This document shows, piece by piece, positions 8,167 to 15,443 of a stretch of DNA of 64,000 nt (within the stretch, counting starts at the first letter, position 1; each line of letters starts with the position of its first letter). The stretch is from Bacteroidetes bacterium 46-16. GTDB taxonomy: Bacteria > Bacteroidota > Bacteroidia > Chitinophagales > Chitinophagaceae. The notes under the pieces are model-generated. The model was not told the origin of the DNA, made no database searches, and saw only the letters and a program-made list of their open reading frames with translations. The stretch spans positions 62,001 to 126,000 of the forward strand of contig MKUN01000053.1 in assembly GCA_001897835.1 (NCBI GenBank), written 5' to 3'. The position numbers and the translations under genes are program-made.

Positions 8167-9165
8167 ATGAAAATCAGAGAAGCAGCATATAAGTATTACT
8201 TCTATTTCATGCAGGAACGTATGAATATGTTTTGGAAGAAAAATGTCGATAGTATAAGTAAGTATACAGATGATCCAATATTAGCAAAACATAAGTTTAC
8301 GAATGTTTACAGAGCTTCTGATAGGGTCAGCCAATATTTGATTAAGAATGTTATCTATAACTCTGAAAATGTTTTTGATGAAAAGGATGTAATCCTTAGG
8401 ATAATAATATTTAAAATATTTAATAAAATAGAAACTTGGGAATATCTAGAAAATAAGCTTGGAGCTGTATCGGTAAAAAGTTTTGACGTGGACAAGTTGA
8501 GTCAAGTGCTATCTGAAAGAAGAATAACTGAGCCAATATTCAGTGCCGCGTACATGATGACGGGGATACATGAACGGTATAGTCAATATACGTCAAAACA
8601 TGAGAGTTGGCTGCGTATGGTTAAACAAGAAATTATCAATGAAAAAAGAATAGATAAAATTATCAAGGCGAAGTCGTTGGAAGAAGTTTATAAAATACTT
8701 AGGGAGTGTGCATTTATTGGTGATTTTTTAGCTTTTCAATATGCAGTTGATTTAAACTATTCTACAGTCATTGATTTTGATGAGAATTCTTTTGTAAAAG
8801 CAGGAATAGGAGCCATTCGAGGAATAAAAAAATGTTTCATAGAAATTGGCAAATTTTCATTTGAAGACTGCATAAAATATACTCAAGATAATTTGTCTAG
8901 ATATCAAGAGGAATTTGGATATACAGGGTTTGAGAATTTATGGGGGCGGGAGCCCAAACTAATTGATTTGCAAAATTGTTTTTGCGAAACTGACAAGTAC
9001 TTGAGGGTGAAGTTGCCGGAACTTCAAGTAGATAACACTAGGATTAAACAAAAATTTACAACCTCCAAAGGGCCGATAGATTTTTACTTTCCACCCAAAT
9101 GGAATATAAATCACTATTTACAAAAATGCAATACCAAGAATACGGAGGGATTAACTCTTTTTTGA
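8167..9165 (+). CDS. Base-hypermodification protein, 5-hmdU DNA kinase helical-domain family
   Basis: A 332-residue helical protein. KFTNVYRASDRVSQYLI (residues ~43-59), a RIIIFKIFNKIETWEYL block (~79-95), an IGDFLAFQYAVDLNYS block (~185-200) and the C-terminal LWGREPKLIDLQN ... RIKQKF ... PPKWNIN run match my memory of the HMUDK_hel (aGPT-pyrophosphorylase-related) family. That family was described by comparative genomics in phages that make hypermodified thymines from 5-hydroxymethyl-dU, and it also occurs in bacteria. No P-loop (GxxxxGKS/T) is present, so this copy lacks the kinase domain. It is the first gene of a seven-gene unit and overlaps the thymidylate-synthase homologue by 67 bp (40 bp if that gene starts at 9126). 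Base use is clearly AT-rich compared with the flanks. Activity is inferred, not shown. Confidence 0.75.
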   Translation: MKIREAAYKYYFYFMQERMNMFWKKNVDSISKYTDDPILAKHKFTNVYRASDRVSQYLIKNVIYNSENVFDEKDVILRIIIFKIFNKIETWEYLENKLGAVSVKSFDVDKLSQVLSERRITEPIFSAAYMMTGIHERYSQYTSKHESWLRMVKQEIINEKRIDKIIKAKSLEEVYKILRECAFIGDFLAFQYAVDLNYSTVIDFDENSFVKAGIGAIRGIKKCFIEIGKFSFEDCIKYTQDNLSRYQEEFGYTGFENLWGREPKLIDLQNCFCETDKYLRVKLPELQVDNTRIKQKFTTSKGPIDFYFPPKWNINHYLQKCNTKNTEGLTLF

Positions 9166-10247
9166 TTGGTGTGTCGAAACTTCTTTTGAAAGAAGGATTG
9201 GAAAGACAAACCAGAGGTCAACGTTGCTTCGAGTTTCCTAACCCGATAGTGATTAAAATTGTGAATCCCACAGCAAGATTAATAACTATCCCTGAACGAA
9301 AGTGGAACTTTACGTTGCCATATGTTGAGTCTCTGTGGCTGGCATCTGGCCGAAATGATATGGCTTTAGTTGGGCACTACGTGCAAAAAATGTATGATTT
9401 TTCCGATGATAAAAAGTTTATGCGTGCTGGATATGGACCTAGATTACGACTATTTAATGGCATAGCTGAAGATTATCAATCGGGCTTTTTTCAGGAACAT
9501 GCGTCTCCAACAAAACAGAGAATCACAGAAATTGATCAATTTGAATTTGTAGAAGAATCTTTTAAAAAAGACCCTTTCACGCGACAGGGAATTATTTCTA
9601 TTGGGGATCCGGCAAAAGATTGTTTTGAAAAGCAACACGTATTAAAGAAGACAAAAGATTTCCCATGTACTAGGAATTTACAGTTTCTAAGAAACGGCGA
9701 TAAACTTGATTTAATAGTTCATATGAGATCAAACGACTTTGTTTGGGGTGCTGGTGGCGTAAATATTTTCAATTTCACATTCATTCAAGAATATTTTGCT
9801 AGAATATTGGGGCTTGAAATAGGTAATTACTACCATATCGCGAATAATCTCCATTACTACGGGGACTTCAAAGAGATGTTGGAGAAAATAGCGAGTACGG
9901 ACGAAGTGAAAGAAGATAAGTTTATTTATACGAAGACTTTTAACAATCTAGCAGAATTTGATGAAAAAGTTAAAGCGCTTGAAAAATATGAGAAAGAGCT
10001 TCGAGAGGAACGCGTAACTGAGTTAGTTGATTTTTCCGACGATTTTTTTGATGACTGGGCTAAAGTGTTATATCAGTTTAATGTACCAACGACACAACCA
10101 ATTGATTTCGTAAATCCCACTCTTGATATTCTCGCAAAAAAAAAGATAACTAAAAAGGTAATAGCAGATAACAGAAATCAGCTAGTTAAGACATTTAAAA
10201 GTTCAGATGAAAATTCTGATACAATATCTCCTAATAACTATATCTAA
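9099..10247 (+). CDS. Thymidylate synthase / pyrimidine hydroxymethylase homologue with C-terminal extension
   Basis: 382 residues. The catalytic Cys is C190 in DFPCTRNLQF, and an RSND motif (R210-D213) follows it by 20 residues, the same spacing as C146 and R166 of E. coli ThyA. N222 sits where ThyA has Asn177. That residue is Asn in dUMP enzymes and Asp in T4 dCMP hydroxymethylase, so a uracil substrate is favoured. An H-x-Y pair (LHYY) corresponds to His207/Tyr209. AGYGPRLR near residue 112 corresponds to the GPVYGKQWR region. After ~residue 265 there is a ~115-residue extension, partly coiled-coil-like and acidic, not found in ThyA. The start may be 9126 instead (in-frame ATG, residue 10). 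Together with its neighbour it could make 5-hydroxymethyl-dUMP or a modified thymidylate. The reaction is inferred. Confidence 0.8.
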   Translation: MEYKSLFTKMQYQEYGGINSFLIGVSKLLLKEGLERQTRGQRCFEFPNPIVIKIVNPTARLITIPERKWNFTLPYVESLWLASGRNDMALVGHYVQKMYDFSDDKKFMRAGYGPRLRLFNGIAEDYQSGFFQEHASPTKQRITEIDQFEFVEESFKKDPFTRQGIISIGDPAKDCFEKQHVLKKTKDFPCTRNLQFLRNGDKLDLIVHMRSNDFVWGAGGVNIFNFTFIQEYFARILGLEIGNYYHIANNLHYYGDFKEMLEKIASTDEVKEDKFIYTKTFNNLAEFDEKVKALEKYEKELREERVTELVDFSDDFFDDWAKVLYQFNVPTTQPIDFVNPTLDILAKKKITKKVIADNRNQLVKTFKSSDENSDTISPNNYI

Positions 10248-10253
10248 TTATTC

Positions 10254-10541
10254 ATGGCGACTGAAATTATAATGACAGAAGAAAAAGTGAGGGAAATTAC
10301 TGCTAACATAATTGATGTTCTCTTAAAGAAGAATGCAGACTATGGTTCTGCGAGTTTTGATTTAGGATTGAATGGTAACATGGTTCATCTATGGGACAAA
10401 GTTAGAAGATTTAGAACTCTTGTTGAGAAGAACCAATGTTCCGATGCTGCACCTAATTTTGAATCAATCGAAGATACATTAAGAGACATTATTGGTTATT
10501 CAATAATTGGTTTAATAATTCTTCAACACGAAAAGAAATAA
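10254..10541 (+). CDS. Nucleotide modification associated domain 1 (Nmad1, DUF1599) protein
   Basis: A 95-residue all-helical protein matching the DUF1599/Nmad1 pattern: KKNADYGSASFDLG near residues 26-39, LWDKVRRFRTL near 48-58 and ESIEDTLRDIIGYSIIGL near 71-88. Nmad1 is related to MazG-like nucleotide pyrophosphohydrolases and was named for its recurrence next to DNA-base modification genes. Acidic residues at the helix ends (E71, D74, D78 region) could bind Mg. A role in hydrolysing a canonical or modified pyrimidine triphosphate is plausible. It starts 6 bp after the thymidylate-synthase homologue and ends one base before the first TIR gene. Confidence 0.75.
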   Translation: MATEIIMTEEKVREITANIIDVLLKKNADYGSASFDLGLNGNMVHLWDKVRRFRTLVEKNQCSDAAPNFESIEDTLRDIIGYSIIGLIILQHEKK

Positions 10542-10542
10542 T

Positions 10543-11019
10543 ATGGAAACAAAGCATGTATTTATTAGTCATCACAGTGCTGATGAAGAAAATATTCAAA
10601 AAATGAAGGACCTCTTATTGTCAAAAGGATATCAGATTAAAAATAGCTCCATAGATAGTAGCAAGCCTAACGATGCAATGGAAGAAAATTACATAAAATC
10701 TCTTTTGCGACCAAGAATTGAGTGGGCTAGCACCATGGTGGTATTAATTGGCCCAGATACGCATACAAGAGACTGGGTGAATTGGGAAATTGAGTACGCT
10801 AACTCTTTAAGTAAGCGTATAATAGGTGTTTATATTAATGGAGCCGGTGACTCTGATGTCCCAGACAGTTTTAATGACTGCGGAGATGCGCTTGTAGGAT
10901 GGACTGGCGACAGAATTATCGGAGCAATCGAAGGGGAAATTGATAATATTGACAATAACTGGCAAAAACCTGATGGAACACCTAGGCCAACGATATCGTT
11001 GGGTGGTTCAGAATGCTAA
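10543..11019 (+). CDS. ThsB-type TIR domain protein (first copy)
   Basis: A 158-residue protein of the MTH538/ThsB TIR-like family. It has the beta-strand start VFISHHSADEENI (residues ~6-18), a MVVLIGPDTHTRDWVNWEIEYA block (~64-85) and a C-terminal GWTGDRIIGAIEGE ... PDGTPRP tail. The glutamate of NWE is the position expected for the catalytic acid of NAD-consuming TIRs. In Thoeris, ThsB senses phage and makes a cyclic ADP-ribose isomer that activates ThsA; no ThsA is present here. It sits between the Nmad1 and Nmad2 genes with 1- and 4-bp gaps, which ties the signalling and nucleotide-modification parts into one transcript. Confidence 0.8.
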   Translation: METKHVFISHHSADEENIQKMKDLLLSKGYQIKNSSIDSSKPNDAMEENYIKSLLRPRIEWASTMVVLIGPDTHTRDWVNWEIEYANSLSKRIIGVYINGAGDSDVPDSFNDCGDALVGWTGDRIIGAIEGEIDNIDNNWQKPDGTPRPTISLGGSEC

Positions 11020-11023
11020 CTTT

Positions 11024-11641
11024 ATGAGTTTATATACATATACCGTGTCAAGAGATTTTGGCTTTGCGCCTAACCCATTCTATGGTATGTGTTCGTTGGC
11101 TACTTGTAAGCCCACAATTCGGGCAGGTGCTGAAGTCGGCGATTGGGTTATTGGAACGGGATCTGTTGTAAAAGGTCAAGGTGGTAAATTGATTTTTGCA
11201 ATGGAAGTGAATAAGAAAATTACTTTCGACTGTTATTGGAATGCTCCGGAGTTTAGATTCAAAAAACCTATAATGAATGGTAGTACAAAGCAAAAGTATG
11301 GTGACAACATTTATCACAAAGATCCTAAGTCGAATGTTTGGATACAAGAGGATTCTCATCATAGTTATTCGGATGGTACTACAAACTATAATAACCTAAA
11401 CAGAGATACGAGAGTTGATAAGGTTCTTGTATCATATAATTTTTACTACTTCGGTGCAGATCCAGTGAAAATTCCTCCAAAGTTTATCGGAGAATTTTGT
11501 TACAACCATGTTGGACAAAGAAAAATTGTAGATGATAAGCATATTGCCAGTTTTCTAGAATGGCTTACTACAAAGTATTCACCTGGACTTTATTCGTTGC
11601 CTTTGTTATTTAAATCGTTTAAAAGATATCGCGGATATTAA
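11024..11641 (+). CDS. Nucleotide modification associated domain 2 (Nmad2) protein
   Basis: A 205-residue protein from the ATG at 11024. An ATG at 10940 in the same frame lies inside the TIR gene, while the family begins exactly at MSLYTYTVSRDFGFAPNP. Conserved Nmad2 features are FAPNPFYGMCSLATCKP (residues ~12-28), VGDWVIGTG (~36-44), FAMEV near 60, GDNIYHKD (~91-98), WIQEDSHHS (~104-112) and NLNRDTRVDKVLVS (~120-133). The fold is thought to be PUA/ASCH-like. The family is known only from genomic association with base-modification genes and could read or handle a modified nucleotide. The gene begins 4 bp after the first TIR gene and ends 9 bp before the DRHyd/TPR-S gene. Confidence 0.75.
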   Translation: MSLYTYTVSRDFGFAPNPFYGMCSLATCKPTIRAGAEVGDWVIGTGSVVKGQGGKLIFAMEVNKKITFDCYWNAPEFRFKKPIMNGSTKQKYGDNIYHKDPKSNVWIQEDSHHSYSDGTTNYNNLNRDTRVDKVLVSYNFYYFGADPVKIPPKFIGEFCYNHVGQRKIVDDKHIASFLEWLTTKYSPGLYSLPLLFKSFKRYRGY

Positions 11642-11650
11642 ACCAATTTT

Positions 11651-12907
11651 ATGAATGAAAAAACATGCTTTGTTATTATCGGATATGGAATTAAAACCGA
11701 TTATACAACTGGTCGAGAAATTGATCTAGATAAAACGTTTAAGAACATGATAGAACCAGTATTTAGAGAGCTAGGTTTTTTGTGTTTTCGAGCTTCGGAC
11801 ATACAACATTCTGGCATGATTGATATTCCAATGTATGAGAATATTTTAAAGGCGGATTTTGTAGTAGCTGATTTAACTACGCTAAATCCTAATGTTTTGT
11901 ATGAACTAGGTATTAGGCATGCGGTACGAAAGAACACGACAATAGTCATTTCTGATAAGGAGCTTAAATACCCTTTTGATTTAAGTCACATAATAATTGA
12001 TAGTTATGAGCATTTAGGTAAAGCTATTGATTACGATGAAGTTTTAAGATTTAAACAACTATTGGAAGAAAAGGTGCAGTCTCTGCTCGAAAACCCTCAA
12101 ACGGATAGCCCACTTTATACTTTTTTTCCTACAATGAGAATGCCGTCTTTTTCGGAGGAGGAAATTCAGGATATTAAAGAAAGTATTGAAACGGAAACAT
12201 CTGTCTCTGATTTGTTATTGGAAGCGGAATCCGCAAAAGAGAATTTGGAATACTCTAAGGCAATTAGCATACTTGAAAAAGCATTGGAATTAGCGCCTCA
12301 TAATGACTTTATAGTTCAGCGACTCGCATTGTCTACATATAAATCCAAATTGCCAAGCGCGATTGACGCATTATCAAGGGCAGAGTTGATTTTATTAGAA
12401 TTAAATCCAGATCAAACCACAGATCTTGAGACGCTTGGATTATCAGGAGCTATTAATAAGCGTTTCTATGAGGAGCTTGGCGAAATATCATTTTTAAAGA
12501 AGTCATTGAAATACTATGAACGAGGTTTCCATATTGGTAATGATTATTATAACGGTATTAATGCAGCGTACTTATACACTTTATTGTCAGTTGAGTCAGA
12601 GGATATTTTTGATGCTTATGCAAATTTCGGACAGGGCAATTTAATACGAAAAAGAGTTATTGAAATATGCAATGACATTATTGCCAGTAAAATCTGGGAC
12701 GAAAGGGAAGATAAACAATGGGTCTTACTTTCCTTAGCTGAGGCTTATTTTGGGGTGGGGGATGAAGAAAAGGTTTCCGAAATAGTGAGTGATGTCGGGA
12801 AACTTTTTGGTGATGATTTTAGCATGGATTCCTTTCGTACACAGCAGCAAAAGTTAACTGATGCAATAGCTTTATTTAACGCCAAATATCTTAGTAGTGG
12901 GCAATAG
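11651..12907 (+). CDS. DRHyd-like nucleoside-processing domain fused to TPR-S repeats
   Basis: 418 residues. The N-terminal ~150 residues (CFVIIGYGIKTD, then MYENILKADFVVADLTTLNPN and VLYELGIRHAV) match the nucleoside 2-deoxyribosyltransferase-like domain called DRHyd, with E of YELG as candidate catalytic acid. Residues ~190-418 are helical repeats (LLLEAESAKENLEYSKAI, ALELAPHNDFI) fitting the TPR-S / MAP3K TRAFs-binding region. Published comparative genomics proposed TPR-S as a sensor of NAD-derived signals, shared with the animal ASK signalosome. Beside two TIRs it is the natural receiver or signal-degrading component, but that is inference. The second TIR gene overlaps its 3' end by 11 bp. 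The same domain pair is often annotated as a TRAFs-binding protein. Confidence 0.7.
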   Translation: MNEKTCFVIIGYGIKTDYTTGREIDLDKTFKNMIEPVFRELGFLCFRASDIQHSGMIDIPMYENILKADFVVADLTTLNPNVLYELGIRHAVRKNTTIVISDKELKYPFDLSHIIIDSYEHLGKAIDYDEVLRFKQLLEEKVQSLLENPQTDSPLYTFFPTMRMPSFSEEEIQDIKESIETETSVSDLLLEAESAKENLEYSKAISILEKALELAPHNDFIVQRLALSTYKSKLPSAIDALSRAELILLELNPDQTTDLETLGLSGAINKRFYEELGEISFLKKSLKYYERGFHIGNDYYNGINAAYLYTLLSVESEDIFDAYANFGQGNLIRKRVIEICNDIIASKIWDEREDKQWVLLSLAEAYFGVGDEEKVSEIVSDVGKLFGDDFSMDSFRTQQQKLTDAIALFNAKYLSSGQ

Positions 12908-13436
12908 ACACAAAGTATTTATTAGTTTTCATTCCGTCGATATTTATTACAAACAACAATTTGAAAGATTGTTTGCTAATGTTTTTGATGTCATGGTCTC
13001 AAGATCGGTTGACGAAGGCGATATCTCAGATTATCTCCCAGCAGAGACAGTCAGACAAAAAATAAGGGATGAATATCTGCGTGATTCAACTGTTACTGTG
13101 GTGCTTATAGGTAAAAATACCTGGCAACGTAAACATGTCGATTGGGAAATTGGTTCTAGTATAAGAGATACCAAGTTCAATTCACGCTCCGGACTATTGG
13201 GTGTCTTGTTACCGACTTATCCATCGTTCCCCATTAATAGATATGATTATAATACTATCCCACCTCGATTGTCGGACAACATTAAGTGTGAGTATGCTGA
13301 TATTTATGCTTGGGATGAAAACCCTCTTGTTATTCAGGACTGGATTCATAGAGCATTTCTAAAAAGGAATACGCTCATACCCGATAATTCATATCCGCCA
13401 TTTATATATAATCGTTCTGGAGAAAGATGGACTTAA
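12897..13436 (+). CDS. ThsB-type TIR domain protein (second copy)
   Basis: A 179-residue TIR-like protein from a GTG start at 12897, which overlaps the upstream stop. The next Met is inside the domain. It begins HKVFISFHSVDIYYKQQFE, continues VTVVLIGKNTWQRKHVDWEIG (the candidate catalytic Glu is in DWE) and ends with a conserved IPPRLSDNIK ... YAWDENPLVIQDWIH region. It is only distantly similar to the first TIR in this operon, so the pair is not a recent duplication. This subtype matches the longer ThsB-like proteins. It is the last gene of the island; the next gene has chromosomal base composition. Its role may be the effector or the signal-producing enzyme. Confidence 0.8.
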   Translation: MGNRHKVFISFHSVDIYYKQQFERLFANVFDVMVSRSVDEGDISDYLPAETVRQKIRDEYLRDSTVTVVLIGKNTWQRKHVDWEIGSSIRDTKFNSRSGLLGVLLPTYPSFPINRYDYNTIPPRLSDNIKCEYADIYAWDENPLVIQDWIHRAFLKRNTLIPDNSYPPFIYNRSGERWT

Positions 13437-13463
13437 AAAATAAATTGTAATACTTTTGGAAAC

Positions 13464-14252
13464 GTGTTTCAAAAATTAATTGTACTACTATTGTTGACGA
13501 TGTCTGCTCATGCTGCCGACTCGCTGCAGCTCATCAAAAGCATACCGATGCAGGCGCGCATGATGACGGTGGACGAACTGGGCAATGTGTATGTGGTGCG
13601 GCAGGACAATGCCCTGCTGCGCTATAACCCACAGGGTGATAGCAGTGGCTATTACGGCAGCATACAGAACGGGCAGATAGGCCAGGTGGATGCTACCAAC
13701 CCGCTGCGCATAGTGCTCTACTACCCGGCCTACCAGCATATAGTGCTGCTGGATAAAATGCTGAGCCCCAAGAACGAGCTGGACCTGAAGAAGCTGCACA
13801 TCTACAGCACGGCCTATGTGGCCTCGGCCGCCGATGGCGACCTGTGGGTATATGATGGCTTCAATGCGCGGCTGATCAAGGTGAGCGAGCAACTGGATAT
13901 ATCGGCCCAGAGCAATGACCTGCGCCAGCAGGCGGAGCGGGCGCCGCAGCCCTCCTTCATCGTGGAGCGCAACCGCAAGGTATATATCTGCGATACGGCA
14001 CAGGGCATCTTCACCTTCGACCAGTATGGCTCCTACATCAATACGCTAAGCATTTACGGGGCCCGTTACCTGCAGGTGATCGGCAGCCAACTGGTGTACC
14101 GCAACGGGGATACGCTGCACTCCTTCGACATGAAGACGGTGCGGGATAAGGCGCTGGCACTGCCGGGCGGTAATATCATCAATGCCGCCATCAGCCGCGA
14201 TGTGCTCTATGTGCTGTATGGGGACCGGCTGGTGTTGTTCAGGGTTGGTTGA
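13464..14252 (+). CDS. Secreted beta-propeller-like protein (hypothetical)
   Basis: A 262-residue protein from a GTG at 13464, giving a signal peptide (hydrophobic residues 5-13, cleavage near AHA-AD). The mature part is strand-rich with repeated segments such as VDELGNVYVVR, AADGDLWVYDG and VERNRKVYICDT, suggesting an NHL/propeller-like fold. No catalytic motif is visible. GC-rich codon use sets it apart from the island gene 27 bp upstream, so it marks the island's right edge. Related hypothetical proteins occur across Chitinophagaceae as far as I recall. Confidence 0.65.
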   Translation: MFQKLIVLLLLTMSAHAADSLQLIKSIPMQARMMTVDELGNVYVVRQDNALLRYNPQGDSSGYYGSIQNGQIGQVDATNPLRIVLYYPAYQHIVLLDKMLSPKNELDLKKLHIYSTAYVASAADGDLWVYDGFNARLIKVSEQLDISAQSNDLRQQAERAPQPSFIVERNRKVYICDTAQGIFTFDQYGSYINTLSIYGARYLQVIGSQLVYRNGDTLHSFDMKTVRDKALALPGGNIINAAISRDVLYVLYGDRLVLFRVG

Positions 14253-14292
14253 TTGAGTTGATTGGGTTGAATGGTTGAATGGGTTGGTTGGT
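14243..14292. repeat. Degenerate GGTTGATT/GGTTGAAT tandem repeat, right of island
   Basis: About seven imperfect units (GGTTGGTTGATT, GAGTTGATTG, GGTTGAATG) overlap the stop of the preceding gene. They resemble the tract at 6802-6852. Confidence 0.6.
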
Positions 14293-14349
14293 GTAATCAC
14301 CCCGTCTCGCTCCTTTTTTTGGAAACGCATCTGTTTGAGCGATACACCT

Positions 14350-14365
14350 CCCGAAAGAAATCGGG
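14350..14365. repeat. Short hairpin CCCGA-AAGAAA-TCGGG
   Basis: 5-bp arms lie in the gap between the beta-propeller gene and gpsA. A second small stem (CTCTTT/AAAGAG) follows at about 14371-14388. There is no clear T-run on either side, so terminator function is doubtful. Confidence 0.3.
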
Positions 14366-14398
14366 ACAGGCTCTCTTTGAAAATAAAGAGGGGAGCTT

Positions 14399-15418
14399 TT
14401 AAGAAAAAGTCTTTTCGAGTTCTGCGAACATGTCGGGGGCGGGGCGGTCTTGCCAGAGCACCTGGTAAATGCTGTCGGCAATGGGGATGGCAATATCGAA
14501 GCTGCGGGATATGGCTTGCATACCCCGGGCGGCATAATAGCCCTCGGCCACCATGCTCATCTCGAGGATAGCGGCCTTTGCCGAGTAACCTTTCCCTAAT
14601 AGTGTGCCCAGCATACGGTTGCGGCTGTGCAGTGAGTAGCAGGTCACCAGCAGGTCGCCCAGGTAGGCGCTGGTATGAAAGTCGGGGTGCTCGCTGGAGG
14701 GGTGCACCTGGTTGAAGTGGGCCTCGAGGAAGCGGAACATCTCGCGATAGCAGTTGGTGGTATATACACTCAGGAAGTTATCGCCATAGTCCATAGCATG
14801 GGCCATACCTGCCCCTATGGCATATATATTCTTCAGCACAGCGGCGAACTGGGCGCCCCAGATATCGTGGTTGTGGCTGGTGTAGATATACCCGTTGCGA
14901 AAGGCCTGCGCAATGCCTGCGGTGAGGCTATCGTTGAGGCCGGAGAAGGTGAGGTAGGAGAGGCGCTCCTGTGCCACTTCCTCGGCATGGCAGGGGCCGG
15001 TGATGGCCACGTATTGCTGCATATCGCAGCCGCGGTATTCGGCAAGATAGTCGTTGAGCAGGAGGTTGGCATCGGGCAGTATGCCTTTGATGGCGGAGAT
15101 GATGTTCTTGCCCTTCCAGAGGTCTTTGTCAATGCTTTCGATAACGCCCTGCACGTAGGCCGATGGCACGCAGACAATGATGTCGTTGCAGGACTGCACT
15201 ACTTCCTGCAGGCTGTCGGTAAGCTGTATCATCTCCGGCAAAAAGCGCACGGAGGTGAGGTAGTTGGGGTTGTGGTGCCTGCTGCGTATGTGCGACATGC
15301 TGGCGGAGTTGCGCACCCACCAGTGTACTTTATGGCCATTGTCGGTAAGTATCTTGGCTATGGCCGTAGCCCAGCTGCCGTTGCCTGTGAGTCCGAATGT
15401 GCGGGGTGTATCGTTCAA
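14399..15418 (-). CDS. gpsA: NAD(P)H-dependent glycerol-3-phosphate dehydrogenase
   Basis: A 339-residue enzyme that reduces dihydroxyacetone phosphate to sn-glycerol-3-phosphate for phospholipid synthesis, in the cytoplasm. The Rossmann glycine motif is GLTGNGSWATAIA (residues ~9-21), CVPSAYV is the second nucleotide-binding segment (~83-89), and the catalytic lysine lies in AAVLKNIYAIGAG (~194-206). GDLLVTC and SRNRMLG follow as usual in GpsA. Length matches the family (~330-340). It lies 25 bp downstream of the periplasmic adaptor gene on the same strand, so the two are probably cotranscribed though functionally unrelated. Confidence 0.93.
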   Translation of the reverse strand: MNDTPRTFGLTGNGSWATAIAKILTDNGHKVHWWVRNSASMSHIRSRHHNPNYLTSVRFLPEMIQLTDSLQEVVQSCNDIIVCVPSAYVQGVIESIDKDLWKGKNIISAIKGILPDANLLLNDYLAEYRGCDMQQYVAITGPCHAEEVAQERLSYLTFSGLNDSLTAGIAQAFRNGYIYTSHNHDIWGAQFAAVLKNIYAIGAGMAHAMDYGDNFLSVYTTNCYREMFRFLEAHFNQVHPSSEHPDFHTSAYLGDLLVTCYSLHSRNRMLGTLLGKGYSAKAAILEMSMVAEGYYAARGMQAISRSFDIAIPIADSIYQVLWQDRPAPDMFAELEKTFS

Positions 15419-15443
15419 ATCGTTAAATGGCTTATTCCATGAA

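Noticed and set aside
8167-13436. Classical Thoeris defence system
   Set aside because: Two ThsB-type TIRs are present but no ThsA (SIR2-SLOG or macro-TM effector) occurs in or near the operon; the modification genes are extra.
8167-13436. Restriction-modification or BREX-like system
   Set aside because: No methyltransferase, nuclease, helicase or phosphatase motif is seen in any of the seven proteins.
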